27,162 nucleotides of DNA from a virus (IMGVR_UViG_3300032265_000762:1-27162), one strand, 5' to 3'. Shown: positions 22,401-26,994, numbered from the stretch's first letter. The notes: generated from the sequence alone by a model not told the origin. Numbers and translations are program-made.

Positions 22401-23049
22401 TGCCAGTAGTTCTTGATAATTTAAAACTAAACGCATTTCCTGGACTGTTGATTTCAAATGTATAAGTTTGACCTTTGTATAATTTTAATACAGGATTTGG
22501 AGTAAACCCGTTAGGAGTAAACACATACTGATTATCTTCACCTACGGCAACTAGATCAACTTTTATAGTACTAACTACTTTTTGTTGCTGACCAAACACA
22601 GTAATTGGTTCAGGGCCGTAAGGAATCCAATAATAATTTTGAAAATTAATTATTTTATCCCAATCAATGTGCGGATCCCAACTGTAAAATTCTTCTTGAT
22701 TTAATCTGGAGTGATTGGCAGTATTGCCGCCAAATACTCCTAATTGATTAATATAGTCGATGTAATCTTTATAAAATGTTACATTGTTTAAACTATCTTG
22801 AATTACAACACTGGGCTCTAATTGATAATTTTGTCTATTTGTTTCTACAGCAGTAACATAGATATCCGATCCTGTGGCTGCCTTGGCATTTTTTCTTCCA
22901 ATATAACCGTTAACCTTTTTTACCGAACCTGGTTGATATAATTGGTCAAGTGTTGCTTGTAAGAATTTTTTATTGCCAGGAGTTTGATAAAACCCAGGTA
23001 ATAAATTAGAAGTAAGACTGCTGTTTCCAAAAGGCGTATTATTAGCCAT
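7492..23049 (-). CDS. Giant virion structural protein, probable baseplate component, 5185 aa
   Basis: A single uninterrupted frame of 5185 codons, roughly 560 kDa if unprocessed. The N-terminus (LLPGFYQTPGNKKFLQATL, then WDPHIDWDKIINFQNYYW, PYGPEP) and the segments CPWEMLGQTIKPSWWDQMYG, ETPTKLGIYPKYEP, YQKRQYLDNIIQDD with EFKFYQGMIREKGTQNVLNK, and near the C-terminus GVIEIRGERIEYF with LRRGTLGTG resemble virion structural proteins I associate with T4-like marine phages. Recognisable modules in order: degenerate cupredoxin-like domain (164-266), three CBM5/12-like modules (1424-1778), seven-bladed FG-GAP-like propeller with insertions (2144-3003), GxGY repeats, SGI..G..GVGF modules (about 4097-4300), tandem dG..F beta modules (about 4480-4870) and a fourth CBM-like module (5043-5089). 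It follows gp6, where T4 has gp7 and gp8. The ATG overlaps the gp6 stop by 8 bp and has GGAG six nt upstream. No signal peptide or membrane segment is evident. Structural role fairly sure; exact T4 counterpart unknown. Confidence 0.9.
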   Translation of the reverse strand: MANNTPFGNSSLTSNLLPGFYQTPGNKKFLQATLDQLYQPGSVKKVNGYIGRKNAKAATGSDIYVTAVETNRQNYQLEPSVVIQDSLNNVTFYKDYIDYINQLGVFGGNTANHSRLNQEEFYSWDPHIDWDKIINFQNYYWIPYGPEPITVFGQQQKVVSTIKVDLVAVGEDNQYVFTPNGFTPNPVLKLYKGQTYTFEINSPGNAFSFKLSRTTGKVDRYLNSGIDTYAVQKGTITWTIANDAPTMIYYQSENDINLGGVIEIYDIDQNTYINVEADVLGKKTYKLTNGTQLSNGMKVNFGGNVTPAKYATGNYYVEGVGTAIKLVPQSVLEIVSPYTVSQTVEFDNTPFDQEPFSDATGYAAVADYIVINRASRDHNPWSRYNRWFHQDVITASAVANGDIPNLNQLARATRPIIEFKADLKLFNFGTVAIDDVDLIDNFTTDAFSTIEGSAGYSIDGISLANNQTILFTADTDTLVTNKIYRVEFIDVKHTGQSKQIHLVEIVTPELNQTVLINQGITNQSLMYWFNGTTWIKSQQKRDTNQTPLFDVVDDNGISYGDTGVYSGSTFKGTAVFSYKVGSGFADKTLGFPLSYKNVSNIGDIVFNFNLATDSFQYKKDTALLIKNINVGYLVGQTYAGNTVYNNGWQTSLVTNTQAAIRIYENSNKTNNFNLDIFDDISNLSDLIVRVYVNGKRVDLSLWQLVDGQLFKKIVLATPIALTDVLTIRAFAAQPINSKGYYEIPINLQNNPLNNSMGDFTLGEVSDHVNSIVDNLETVFVGSFPGRSNLRDLGNTSAYGTKFVQHSGPASLSMYHITSEANNVIRAIEQSRDDYNHFKRIFITTAENLGIDAEPSVMLELIMQKINGNKPKTAPYYFSDMVPYGAKVSTNITVVDYRIKTYPLSTVFTLETLSNKAVGVYLNGLQLIYGRDYTFNNQGFVVMTDSLTMNNGDVITTVEYDNTDGSFVPETPTKLGIYPKYEPQIYLDTTLVAPQLMIQGHDGSQVLAYGDYRDDLILELEKRIFNNIKVEYNPDIFDVHNLIPSYGKTNSYTRDEFNEVLAPNFYRWAKEVGVDFSKPLSYDSNNSFTYNYSKNSAPDKTSLPGYWRGVYRWLLNTDRPNICPWEMLGQTIKPSWWDQMYGPAPYTKDNRVMWQDIADGMLRAPGSPGIYLADYVKPFLMNHIPVDESGNLISPLFSGLALGTIKPSIDFNFVFGDVAPVEASWRRSSHYPFSLLITSALLTPSKTFGVLLDRSRVVKNKANQLIYKDTGLRIRPRDIILPSISSSTTRVQTAGVINYVVNLILNYIFSNNLKSYEGYANDLTTMDIRLSYRVGSFTNQDQFNLLLDSKTPSSKGSVFIPKEDYQVFLNSSSPTKKLTYSGVIVTRLQGGYQVSGYSQTQPYFKYYAYSQPGADINVGGISESFVNWAPNEQYAAGTIIKYNGGFFKALVLTTSGVTFDNTQFVSLPFLPIIGGITANFRKAWDNTQAITVPYGTTFSTQQDVVDFLLGYGEYLKDQGFLFNQFNLNLGIVSNWETSAKEFMFWSTQKWSTGHDKWADWTPNLVVPYGNIVRYNGEYYSALRNVPASDVFEYSYFNKLDGLSVDGASVISLSPAAGNITFVTPLNVVDDINNPFNQYEIFKVNGTAISKADLDSYRKNNTVQYSPRNKDGIYGASFYLVQHEHVVILNNTTIFNDTIYNPESGYRQERIKVSGYITTGWYGGLDIPGFIFDAAKIQNWQQWQDYNLGDIINYQGYYYSANAFLPGKEIFDLTQWTELSKKPTSQIIPNWTNIATQFQDFYGLDVDSFDSAQQKMGQHLIGYQKRQYLDNIIQDDVSEFKFYQGMIREKGTQNVLNKLFDVLSSEHKESLVFYEEWAVRVGQYGAANAYQQIEFVLNEGLVRSNPQGYSLVNQIDKNLNPLITQVLPSDVYVLPNGYDSNPWPVLKKYKPLLLSAGYVNSKDVNLSLGHLSDITSYDPTKYVDGNYIWCAFAPPPYDWNVYRYTLKYAAGSVGSVTSDTRPTPNTITITVATTVTFNIGDCVGIIGTAKINSFYVITATTTNSFTVNLKPNVVFAPFNDLATIEIFYFISQRALNSSIDQLESLNPLTPVVGQLLWTDKISASNTNWASWIYDPVYYSSVINDQALANNHNFGRAIAMNKAGDIAAITASDGQTAIYSKAGIVTDWSRNQLIQTPFISANYSGTPGLGVQGTLTSFNTSGLGLSLTLVSGGSGYLPANGIASYSNVPLIGGTGTDAVANITITNGVVTFVQLVRYNTQYVSGQILTADAKYLGGQSNTPFEVQVSNNCGSGYVPATGTTVYPNVPLKYTTTGTGSGATATVTVANGLVISILLNYGGTNYQVNDHLTVDVSHLGGQNISDFSVLVGSVNKNSRASAATTVAISNDKKWLAIGSPTSGYVATNYKGIYSTPNNTDYIAKAIVTDGTYYYQTTNALLHQYSNVTGITQNQAQGARFNVVVIGTSYTVNVISGGAGYKVGNRITILGSQVGGVDSVNDITIVVQSVAQASISTITWSSVGTPPQTYTSLSGSLVLASGAKFTVKPVLAGYTVTVSGTGTGYLAGDQVLIKGSSVGGLDIINDLLVTLPTPITGFVNGYQIVAPYGISAWKQIPYIPVDITSIANNSSNTNQGVISLYQQSFGNSYSLVDSIVSPSVGLDPSHVTGEQFGSTIAFNTNELYVGAVGYNSGTGRVYKLIYTSNIKASSAYNPIGSSYATLVVTSTTGITVGLVVQGVGFITGQTVTAVLSSTTLELSGSPDSTPSGVLNFVTTSWQYDITYMGATTGSNFGSSINVSNDGLTLAVAASGGSQIGSLTIYKNSGNGFVFSQTISGTTTAFASSISVSDSAQYIAVSDPEASTTGVVKVYPLLATGQYDTTNTYSVNPRSDVVDDFGTKIAFMNDYKTLVVFSTVNSSGRIDIYDRYDTKWVYSETISATSSATDGLGLAFAVGSNQIFAGAPNTTVNSYTYTGVVYNYYKLPNTYTWTIHTNQVPVADVKKIKKAFLYNRATGSLLKYLDVVDPIQGKIPGPAEEEIRYKTFYDPAVYSIGPSNLVVNTTSIWSKKQIGQLWWDLRTAKFINSYDQDIVYRNSTWNQLATNASIDIYEWVSSTLKPSQWDLQADTNAGLASGISGKSLYGDTAYAVTQSYDKISKTFKNTYYFWVKNKTVIPYVAGRNMSAMDVASLIANPRGQDYTYLAITGLSTFSLTNVKGYLTASDVVLSVEYWEIDKTDQNVHTQYKMISNDPNINLPKTIEQKWFDSLCGIDKQGKVVPDPRLPFKLKYGIENRPRQGMFINRFEALKQLIEQANGVMINNQIAELNISSLTSYDKEPTVVAGLYDAILDTDAELPYATIASFSKPNLSPIVTNGQVTGIIINFAGKGYVPSINGLATSPYIEISGSGTGAVVRATINALGQVIGATILSPGNGYDNNTQCSIRNYAVLVHSDSQANNQWSVYTYDPVYKQWSRTLTQSYDVRNYWSYADWYATGYSQFDAPDFVVNNFSELYTIADQISQLRDSGIGILVRVNNNNSGNWTLLERYSSVVSFDWTQSYQTVGIQNGTIQFNKNLYNFSGTNVGYDASIFDVEGFDTVASAELRIILNTIKNNIFIDNLKQEYLNLFFNSVHYVLSEQVYVDWIFKTSFVKAQHNVGALNQPVNYPVDNLANFEDYVAEVKPYRTKVREYVSNYESLDTAQLPITDFDVMPIYENGKVGIIDVTVQHGKLSAGDTAIETYPWKFWLDNVGFIVTEIVLINGGSGYNIPPQVVFTSESGLGATGRAFISNGVVTRVVLLTPGSGYLTTPTITLDGGLRVGGVQARAVAIIGETVIRTTTIGMRFDRVSHTNYITQLQQTQTFSGNGSQLKFPLTWAPDIRVGQSTITVDGIPVLRELYTLSTVASTVNGYTQYSGLLKFAIGNAPADGSVLSVTYLINPAMLNAADRIEFYYEPGTGMLGKDLAQLMTGIDYGGAIVNGLGFNVQTGWGSSPYYKDKWDNFDSSFDDYFVTVAANTHSFTLPYVPANGTEINVYQIKNNIDSYDNRTGTYANQLEFGYNIVDNSPTATTISHINTSGHITTYNPDGSYETTLVVVDASGIFPGMGIIGVGFSSNVAVLTTTGASGDGTTVTLTFDPVSTPPYSIGQTIIVNNVLPVVYDGTYTVTACTTTSVSYLSKATGTKTQAGTIIGSAIHKVASVNLATNTVTLNRAPDSIPSGNLTFTFNFSGSTQLTVTDTTYINVNDIVSCLTISSLIYNSRVTAIIDSQTVAINTILYANINSGVELTFTKTLAQPTDITINANGTAVLNNIVYPTGLPSITVLNITGKISPTRLDDTNYGTINQTNKNAIMSTLVSDGIPDSQVAPGLYQKTFAIPNTYTVLTGDEFIFRRSTSDGSILPNANDYDTSLVGGDLAYGTATGLSADDIIVDGDGMVTPTTSPAPEEVVPGQVVDAVAIKVYDRSNSGAANIQVENFIADGTQNVYTLAQQPNSPKALIVKVGSVIKTEGIDYAVDYRNKKITLTVTPAAHTVVTVFNIGFAGSNILDLDYFVGDGITTEFVTKAPWLKDITSVIYVDGLAANPRIFKTDATYDFANAVGFKFVTPPTAGSLINFIIVSGAQQTFVVTNKEIIPTNGVNLTYSLAYPVGTSLPNESNMIVRVDQTILSGPNDNYFTIGKNRLNYNIDPAKIVPYSATIQNINVIANGITLKLGADYTVDLSGIIITLTKNAYTLYKGTTLLVSITTDESYFYDPIAKTITFTQAYDHTHTVEVTSSYNHSMLDIRRSSIDVTSNISLTPNTVEYYYYKNLASGLIKLDRTILDDGYVWITKNGTLLTPTIDYKLNDDKQSVQLAVLPNKTDRLTFITFGSNVLSPGIAYMQFKDMLNRVSYKRLSLSKRTTLAQDLHLNDTRMVLTDADNFDVPNPTANKPGVIEIRGERIEYFAKNGNTLSRLRRGTLGTGVYKLHKAGAFVQDIGPTETIPYTETTLTEQIISDGTNTVNLSFAPQLYPIKDAKTHEVLAEVPGDIEVFVGGYNDGSAWASGVTYNVGDIVNIGSYTYRCTNAHSSGATFSADSANWTFFIGNIRLKKQGYSVHNVNVNPYSPAGDIALPADFTVDGISKSLTLTNLLNKGTHITVIKQIGTAWDGDKNNPVNILNDNSKIAEFLKVSPGIWYTDYKS
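7783..7923 (-). other. CBM5/12-like module 4 of the giant protein
   Basis: Residues 5043-5089 read GSAWASGVTYNVGDIV, then YTYRCTNAHSSG and NWTFF. This is the W..G..Y..GD.V...G..Y.C...H.......W pattern of small chitin-binding type 3/CBM5-12 modules and is the clearest of the four. It lies near the C-terminus, far from the other three. Confidence 0.6.
8440..9620 (-). other. Tandem beta modules of the dG..F type in the giant protein
   Basis: Roughly residues 4480-4870 contain repeated segments with a short hydrophobic start, an F(x)xDG-T...F/Y element, a V.VDG or V..NG turn and a following DY: FIADGTQNVYTLAQQP, YFVGDGITTEFV, IIPTNGVNLTYSLAYP and ITKNGTLLTPTIDYKLND. Related copies occur elsewhere (FSGNGSQLKFPL near 11430; VYLNGLQLIYGRDYTF near 20290). 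They look like repeated immunoglobulin-like or fibre beta sandwiches; the fold is inferred. Confidence 0.5.
10155..10765 (-). other. SGI..G..GVGF-type modules, one apparently split by an insertion
   Basis: Residues near 4097-4300 hold VVDASGIFPGMGIIGVGF, then about 70 residues of different character (TTGASGDG through TQAGTII), then VNLATNTVTLNRAPDSIPSG and NLTF. The two outer parts together equal the unsplit module at about residues 2735-2785 (TTGITVGLVVQGVGFITG, then TLELSGSPDSTPSGVLNF). A further related module follows (TVTDTTYINVNDIV to SGVELTF). Confidence 0.55.
11580..11740 (-). repeat. GxGY repeat pair in the giant protein
   Basis: Near residue 3770 the sequence reads GGSGYNIPPQVVF, GLGATGRAFISNGVVTRV, PGSGYLTTPTITLDGG. 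This is the GSGY.. P.V...G......A.....GVVT.V.....GSGY pattern common in phage fibre and tail proteins. A similar pair occurs at about 12720-12870 (GKGYVPSINGL, PGNGYDNN). Confidence 0.65.
14041..16620 (-). other. Seven-bladed FG-GAP-like beta-propeller with inserted modules
   Basis: Seven blade signatures of the form F-G-x-[AST]-[IV]-x-[FVM]..D....A[VI]....G.V.[IV]Y occur at about residues 2151 (FGRAIAMNKAGDIAAITA), 2392 (ASAATTVAISNDKKWLAIG), 2684 (FGSTIAFNTNELYVGAVG), 2804 (FGSSINVSNDGLTLAVAA), 2853 (FASSISVSDSAQYIAVSD), 2908 (FGTKIAFMNDYKTLVVFS) and 2959 (LGLAFAVGSNQIFAGAP). Blades 4 to 7 are about 50-55 residues apart; blades 1-2, 2-3 and 3-4 are about 240, 290 and 120 apart because extra modules are inserted. 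FG-GAP/integrin-alpha-like propellers usually have seven blades. I see no strict calcium-binding DxDxDG loops. Confidence 0.7.
15240..16380 (-). repeat. GxGY/LGG repeat modules inserted between propeller blades
   Basis: Between blades 1 and 2 and between blades 2 and 3 lie repeated units: GGSGYLPANG near 2226 and GSGYVPATG near 2307, each followed by a segment ending in YLGGQS or HLGGQN; then GGAGYKVGNRITILGSQVGG near 2487 and GTGYLAGDQVLIKGSSVGG near 2570, both ending in ND(I/L). The last two are close paralogues of each other. Confidence 0.7.
17716..17850 (-). other. CBM5/12-like module 3 of the giant protein
   Basis: Residues 1734-1778 read NWQQWQDYNLGDIINYQGYY, then FLPGKEIFDLTQWTELS. 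The pattern W..Y..GD...Y.G.YY.A....PG......W..L matches a CBM5/12-type fold, with several exposed aromatics that could stack on sugars. No cysteine is present. Confidence 0.55.
18252..18390 (-). other. CBM5/12-like module 2 of the giant protein
   Basis: Residues 1554-1600 read KWADWTPNLVVPYGNIVRYN, GEYYSAL, then a short loop to FEYSYFNKLDG. It has the W....Y...IV.Y.G.YY.A layout seen in the other copies; the terminal Trp is replaced by Phe/Tyr. Confidence 0.5.
18649..18780 (-). other. CBM5/12-like module 1 of the giant protein
   Basis: Residues 1424-1467 read FVNWAPNEQYAAGTIIKYNG, GFFKAL, then TFDNTQFVSLP. The W....Y..GT.I.Y.G.F..A spacing matches modules 2 and 3. It lacks the terminal Trp, so it may be structural rather than sugar-binding. 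Confidence 0.5.
22252..22560 (-). other. Cupredoxin-like domain lacking copper ligands
   Basis: Residues 164-266 have the cupredoxin layout: YVFTPNGFTPNPVLKLYKGQ, TYTFEINSPGNAFSFK, then TIANDAPTMIYYQSENDINL and GGVIEI. In copper-binding relatives the ligands are a His in the PGH element and C-x2-H-x2-M before GG. Here these positions hold Asn, Ser, Asp and Leu, so the fold is probably kept without type 1 copper. Confidence 0.6.
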
Positions 23050-26000
23050 TAGATGCTCCGTTTGTTGCGCTGGTTATATTTTGTGTATTAAGAACTGTGG
23101 TTAATGCGTTGCCTGTTACTGTTTTAAGATTGGCGCTGGTTAATCCCGATACTATAACTATATCGCTAGCTTGGGCACAACTTATAAAAATCTGATTGCT
23201 AGGACATTGAATTTCAAACAAACTACCAAAGTATTGGCCTGCTTGCTTTGGAACGATAACAAAACTAGTAATGTCTGGATTTAATTGTGTTAGTACATAC
23301 GTGGATAATTCAGTAAAATAGAATGTATCACCAAAATTCCAATTATCTAGGGAAAAGAAAGTATTGATAGCTGTTAATATTCTAGCAATGATATTAGAAC
23401 TACTGGCAGTACTGCTTGAATTTTGAACTACATTAAATGTTGCTTGTAAACTTAAATCTGCTTGGGCTCCAAACAATAATTTATAGCTGACTGGATGATA
23501 AACAATTTCATCGCTAATTGATTTGATTAAATTTAAATTAGGACTCAATGCTGAATTTAATTCGTTACTGCTTGGAGGCAACGGTTCCGTTGTTACTGCT
23601 CCTGAATTAATCCATTGTCTAAAGTTAGTATCATAAGTTTTTGTTAAAACATAAACATCCATGATATTACTTGCGCTAGGATCAATACGACTATCATAGT
23701 CAGCACTATGAGTATATTGAAATTTTAATTTATCGCGACCAACATACACTTTGTAATCTAATGTTGGAACAAATCCAGCACCGTTGACATACTGTGCCAC
23801 GTAGTTAGTGTCAACAAAATAATAATATTGCCCGTTGATTCCGCTTCCTGGTTTAGTTGGTAAAATTGTAACCGGACCTTTGCCGCCAACTACTGGATCG
23901 TTTACCACATATTTGTAATCTTCTTCGCCTTGGCTTATCATATATCTTTGTTGAACGATGTAAGTTGTAGCATTGTCGGGCGCAACTATATCTAAAAATA
24001 ATTGCGGATCATCAACTATACCACTATTTGTACTATCAGCAAAACTAACAACTATTTTACTAGGATCAATATATCCATCTTGGCCATTGTATTCGCTAAT
24101 AACATTCCAAGTATAATCAAGTGTAAATGGTATAGTAGAACTTGGTTGTTTGTTTACACTTAATATTTTTATAACATCTTCAACTATGGCAGTATTAATG
24201 GTGTCATAAATTTTATTGTTTGTATCAAAATAGAATGTAACTTGTGAATCGCTTTCAAAAACATATCGAAGTTGTCTCGAAGTTACTGTGTAATATTCGT
24301 TATTAGTCGTAAACAACAACATCCAGCTAGAATCTTTGTTGGCATTAGTAAGATCGCCTTGATTACCTAAACTAAAAGATCCTGATGTATTTAAATTTGT
24401 TTCAAATATAATTTGCCAAGTTTGTGTAGATCCATTATAACTTAGGCCAAATGGTTTATTAGCAAACAACAAATCAATCATAGTTGTTATTACTGTTGAA
24501 CTAAATGTACGAGTAAAATTAGGAATAATCTGACTTACGATTGCGCCAGTTGGTATCGATTTGTTCAACATGATTGCGCCATAACCAGAGGCTAACATTC
24601 CAGTATAAGAACTATTAACTAGCAATCCGCGGCCATCGCCAGATACAGATACAACTTCAGCCCACATATACCCAGTTGCGCCAGCTTGAGTTGTATCACC
24701 TGATACTAAAATATTATTATCAGTTGTATCAAAATATTGTGTTGCTGGATTAGGAACTGTAAATTGTATCAAAGATCCTGGTGTAAGATACTGTAATGAA
24801 GTATTCGTATAGCTACTAACTTGTAACGGTTCAGCATTGGTAGTAGTATCAATAAATCCTGTCGAGTTTGTTGTACTAGATGTCACTTGATTCCAAGCTA
24901 CATTACTGTTAGTTAAAGATATTAGATATTGTTGATAAAAGAAATTTCTTAGATTTGGATCATTTAATGTATCATAAATTTGTCCTAATATCACTCCTTG
25001 AATATCAGTTTGTGTTATATAACTAAAATTAAAACTAGATATAAAGGGCTCCTGATATATAACACCATCGTCAGCAAATAAATTTGTACTACTGTATTTT
25101 CCTGTAGGATCTACTAGGTCAAAATAACGACTGATACCACTGCTGGTGCGATTAAGAGCTTTTACCTTAGCAACTTCCGTAGTTGAACTCAGTGGACTAA
25201 TATTATAATCTTCTCCGGTAATCATACGGTTTTGTGTATAATATGTTTGAGGAGCATTGGTTTTAACACTAGCATTAGTTTCGCTAGAAGCTGAATTTGA
25301 AACCGTTGTTTGTAAAGTTAAACTAATAGATAGTTCCTCGCTAGTTCCTTGAGCACTTGTATAGGGAATAGTTATTGATACATTTCTAATATCGGTTGGG
25401 TTTACAGTATAATTAAGATTATTGCTAACTCTATAGTAAGTTCTAAAATTGCCTAATGGCAAATCTCCAAATATTCCATCGCTAAACTGTAAACTGACTG
25501 CATCTGTAGCCCTAGTAATTACACTATAAATTGTTTTAATTTTACTATTCAAACTATTATAGATAATATTGTTGCCAATAGTCGATGGAACTTGCGTCCA
25601 AAGAGTAGATTCTAGACCATTAGTATCTAATTGATAAACCCACAGATCGGTATTATTAATATTTTGTGTAGCAATATCTATTTGTTGATTACTGCTAGGT
25701 TGTGTGACTGTAAAATTTCCTACATTTAAACTGCCTTGTGTAAAATTAAAAAAGAATCCTGTTCCGGCACTACCAGCACCATACCCATCGTCCTTGTATA
25801 CACATGCAATGCTGTTGGCAATCTTTGGAGGTTCTTCATAAATGTATGATTGATTTTTAAAAGTAGTACTGGTTATTTCAAATGTCATGTTACGGCCAGC
25901 AACGGGTTTACTAAAACTGTAAACTGGCACATCTGCGTTAGTAGCATTAAATCTATACTGAGCTGTAGGTACGCCATAAATTGTTGCTTTATCGGCAGGA

Positions 26001-26515
26001 TTTCCATATTGCTGAGTTTGTGGCATGGCCGCGTTTAGCACACTGATAAATTGATCGTACCAATTAGGATTTGAACTGTCATTCCAAGTAACGTACTGTC
26101 CTGATAAATTACGACCATTGCTATCCAATACACTTTCTGTAGTAGATATAACGCTAAATTTTAATAGGCCAGATGCAGCTGTATTTCTTTGAGCATTATA
26201 TCCAATCATACGTGCTAGGCGTAGTACACTGTCTCGTCGACTAGCTAACTCAAGGAAGTTTTCACGGGCATTTAGGTCAACACGGAAAGCTATACTTTGG
26301 CCCACATACGCTATAAGGTCAATCAGGGCAAGGTATTCGCTGGACTCAATATAATCGTTAAAATCTTCAGGAAAATTTGTACGGATATAGTCAATCATTG
26401 TACGGCGTAAGTTGTCAAAGTCGTAGCTTTGGAAGTCGGCGTTCTTGAATGATTGATAAATTTTCTGCCAGTCTTCGCTGACTAACAGGTTGTTTAGTCT
26501 ATCCGTTGAGCTCAT
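23042..26515 (-). CDS. 6: gp6-like baseplate wedge protein, 1157 aa
   Basis: The N-terminal ~130 residues are typical of T4-like gp6: DNLRRTMIDYIRTNFPEDFN, DYIESSEYLALIDLIAYVGQ, SIAFRVDLNARENFLELASR, RDSVLRLARMIGYNAQR. The C-terminus keeps the gp6 pattern NWNFGDTFYFTELSTYVLTQ, FVIVPKQAGQYFGSLFEI and NQIFISCAQASDIVI (about 1057-1120). gp6 dimers form the ring that joins neighbouring wedges of the baseplate. T4 gp6 has 660 residues; the extra ~500 lie in the middle (for example NSASSETNASVKTNAP, EPFISSFNFSYITQTD, and a PVVGGKGPVTILPTKPGSG region). The ATG at 26515 has AGGA six nt upstream. It follows the gp25-like gene after 47 nt and overlaps the giant gene by 8 bp. The identification is firm. 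Confidence 0.93.
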   Translation of the reverse strand: MSSTDRLNNLLVSEDWQKIYQSFKNADFQSYDFDNLRRTMIDYIRTNFPEDFNDYIESSEYLALIDLIAYVGQSIAFRVDLNARENFLELASRRDSVLRLARMIGYNAQRNTAASGLLKFSVISTTESVLDSNGRNLSGQYVTWNDSSNPNWYDQFISVLNAAMPQTQQYGNPADKATIYGVPTAQYRFNATNADVPVYSFSKPVAGRNMTFEITSTTFKNQSYIYEEPPKIANSIACVYKDDGYGAGSAGTGFFFNFTQGSLNVGNFTVTQPSSNQQIDIATQNINNTDLWVYQLDTNGLESTLWTQVPSTIGNNIIYNSLNSKIKTIYSVITRATDAVSLQFSDGIFGDLPLGNFRTYYRVSNNLNYTVNPTDIRNVSITIPYTSAQGTSEELSISLTLQTTVSNSASSETNASVKTNAPQTYYTQNRMITGEDYNISPLSSTTEVAKVKALNRTSSGISRYFDLVDPTGKYSSTNLFADDGVIYQEPFISSFNFSYITQTDIQGVILGQIYDTLNDPNLRNFFYQQYLISLTNSNVAWNQVTSSTTNSTGFIDTTTNAEPLQVSSYTNTSLQYLTPGSLIQFTVPNPATQYFDTTDNNILVSGDTTQAGATGYMWAEVVSVSGDGRGLLVNSSYTGMLASGYGAIMLNKSIPTGAIVSQIIPNFTRTFSSTVITTMIDLLFANKPFGLSYNGSTQTWQIIFETNLNTSGSFSLGNQGDLTNANKDSSWMLLFTTNNEYYTVTSRQLRYVFESDSQVTFYFDTNNKIYDTINTAIVEDVIKILSVNKQPSSTIPFTLDYTWNVISEYNGQDGYIDPSKIVVSFADSTNSGIVDDPQLFLDIVAPDNATTYIVQQRYMISQGEEDYKYVVNDPVVGGKGPVTILPTKPGSGINGQYYYFVDTNYVAQYVNGAGFVPTLDYKVYVGRDKLKFQYTHSADYDSRIDPSASNIMDVYVLTKTYDTNFRQWINSGAVTTEPLPPSSNELNSALSPNLNLIKSISDEIVYHPVSYKLLFGAQADLSLQATFNVVQNSSSTASSSNIIARILTAINTFFSLDNWNFGDTFYFTELSTYVLTQLNPDITSFVIVPKQAGQYFGSLFEIQCPSNQIFISCAQASDIVIVSGLTSANLKTVTGNALTTVLNTQNITSATNGASNG

Positions 26516-26533
26516 AATATGTCCTAATAAGTG

Positions 26534-26541
26534 TATTTATT
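26534..26541 (-). promoter_or_regulatory. T4 late-promoter-like octamer before the gp6-like gene
   Basis: In the 47-nt gap between the gp25-like and gp6-like genes the minus strand reads AATAAATA, 7 of 8 matches to the T4 late consensus TATAAATA, 18 nt before the gp6 ATG. It occupies the same relative position as the octamer before the 202-aa gene. Confidence 0.5.
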
Positions 26542-26562
26542 GATTAAAATTATGTGCGTAGT

Positions 26563-26994
26563 TTATTGTCCGGTCAACAAACCGTTCTGCTGATCAAACT
26601 TTAACTGTAGGTTTTGCTGTATATTATAGGGCAAATATGTTAATTTACATTCAATCTGTATGCCTTGATCGTATGGTGTAATAAGAATATCGCTAGCTTG
26701 AACTCGAGGATCGTAATTTAGTATTTCATTTACATTTTGTAGTATAAGATTTTGTATTTCAGCAGTTAGTGGCTCAAACAATAGTGTCCATATGATACTA
26801 CCAAACGCAGGCTGCATTAATCTTTCGCCTTGTCGTACATAAAAATGATTCAGTATATCTTGCTTGATTAATTCAAAATCATACAATCTAAAATCTTTTG
26901 AATTTTTGTTAACTGTACTAAATCCCCTGTATTTTTGAGGAGCAGGAGGAACAGCTTGTGCTGTTTTAAGTGTCAATCGATTTTGTATGGTCAT
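26563..26994 (-). CDS. 25: gp25-like baseplate wedge protein, 143 aa
   Basis: This is a GPW/gp25 family protein (PF04965 type). Key segments are YDFELIKQDILNHFYVRQGE, RLMQPAFGSIIWTLLFEPL, then NEILNYDPRVQASDILITPY and a final beta stretch IQIECKLTYLPYN. The length is close to T4 gp25 (132 aa); the N-terminal ~35 residues are a basic, probably flexible extension. In T4, gp25 sits at the inner wedge core beside gp6 and gp53 and links the baseplate to the sheath, so the adjacent gp6 gene fits. The start has a strong AGGAG (27000-27004) five nt before ATG. The ATGA junction overlaps the upstream stop by 4 bp, suggesting coupled translation. The identification is firm. Confidence 0.93.
   Translation of the reverse strand: MTIQNRLTLKTAQAVPPAPQKYRGFSTVNKNSKDFRLYDFELIKQDILNHFYVRQGERLMQPAFGSIIWTLLFEPLTAEIQNLILQNVNEILNYDPRVQASDILITPYDQGIQIECKLTYLPYNIQQNLQLKFDQQNGLLTGQ

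Noticed and set aside
7492-23049. Assembly artefact or fused genes in the giant frame
   Set aside because: The frame is uninterrupted with uniform composition, proper start and stop, and conserved-looking motifs at both ends and throughout, so a real single gene is more likely.
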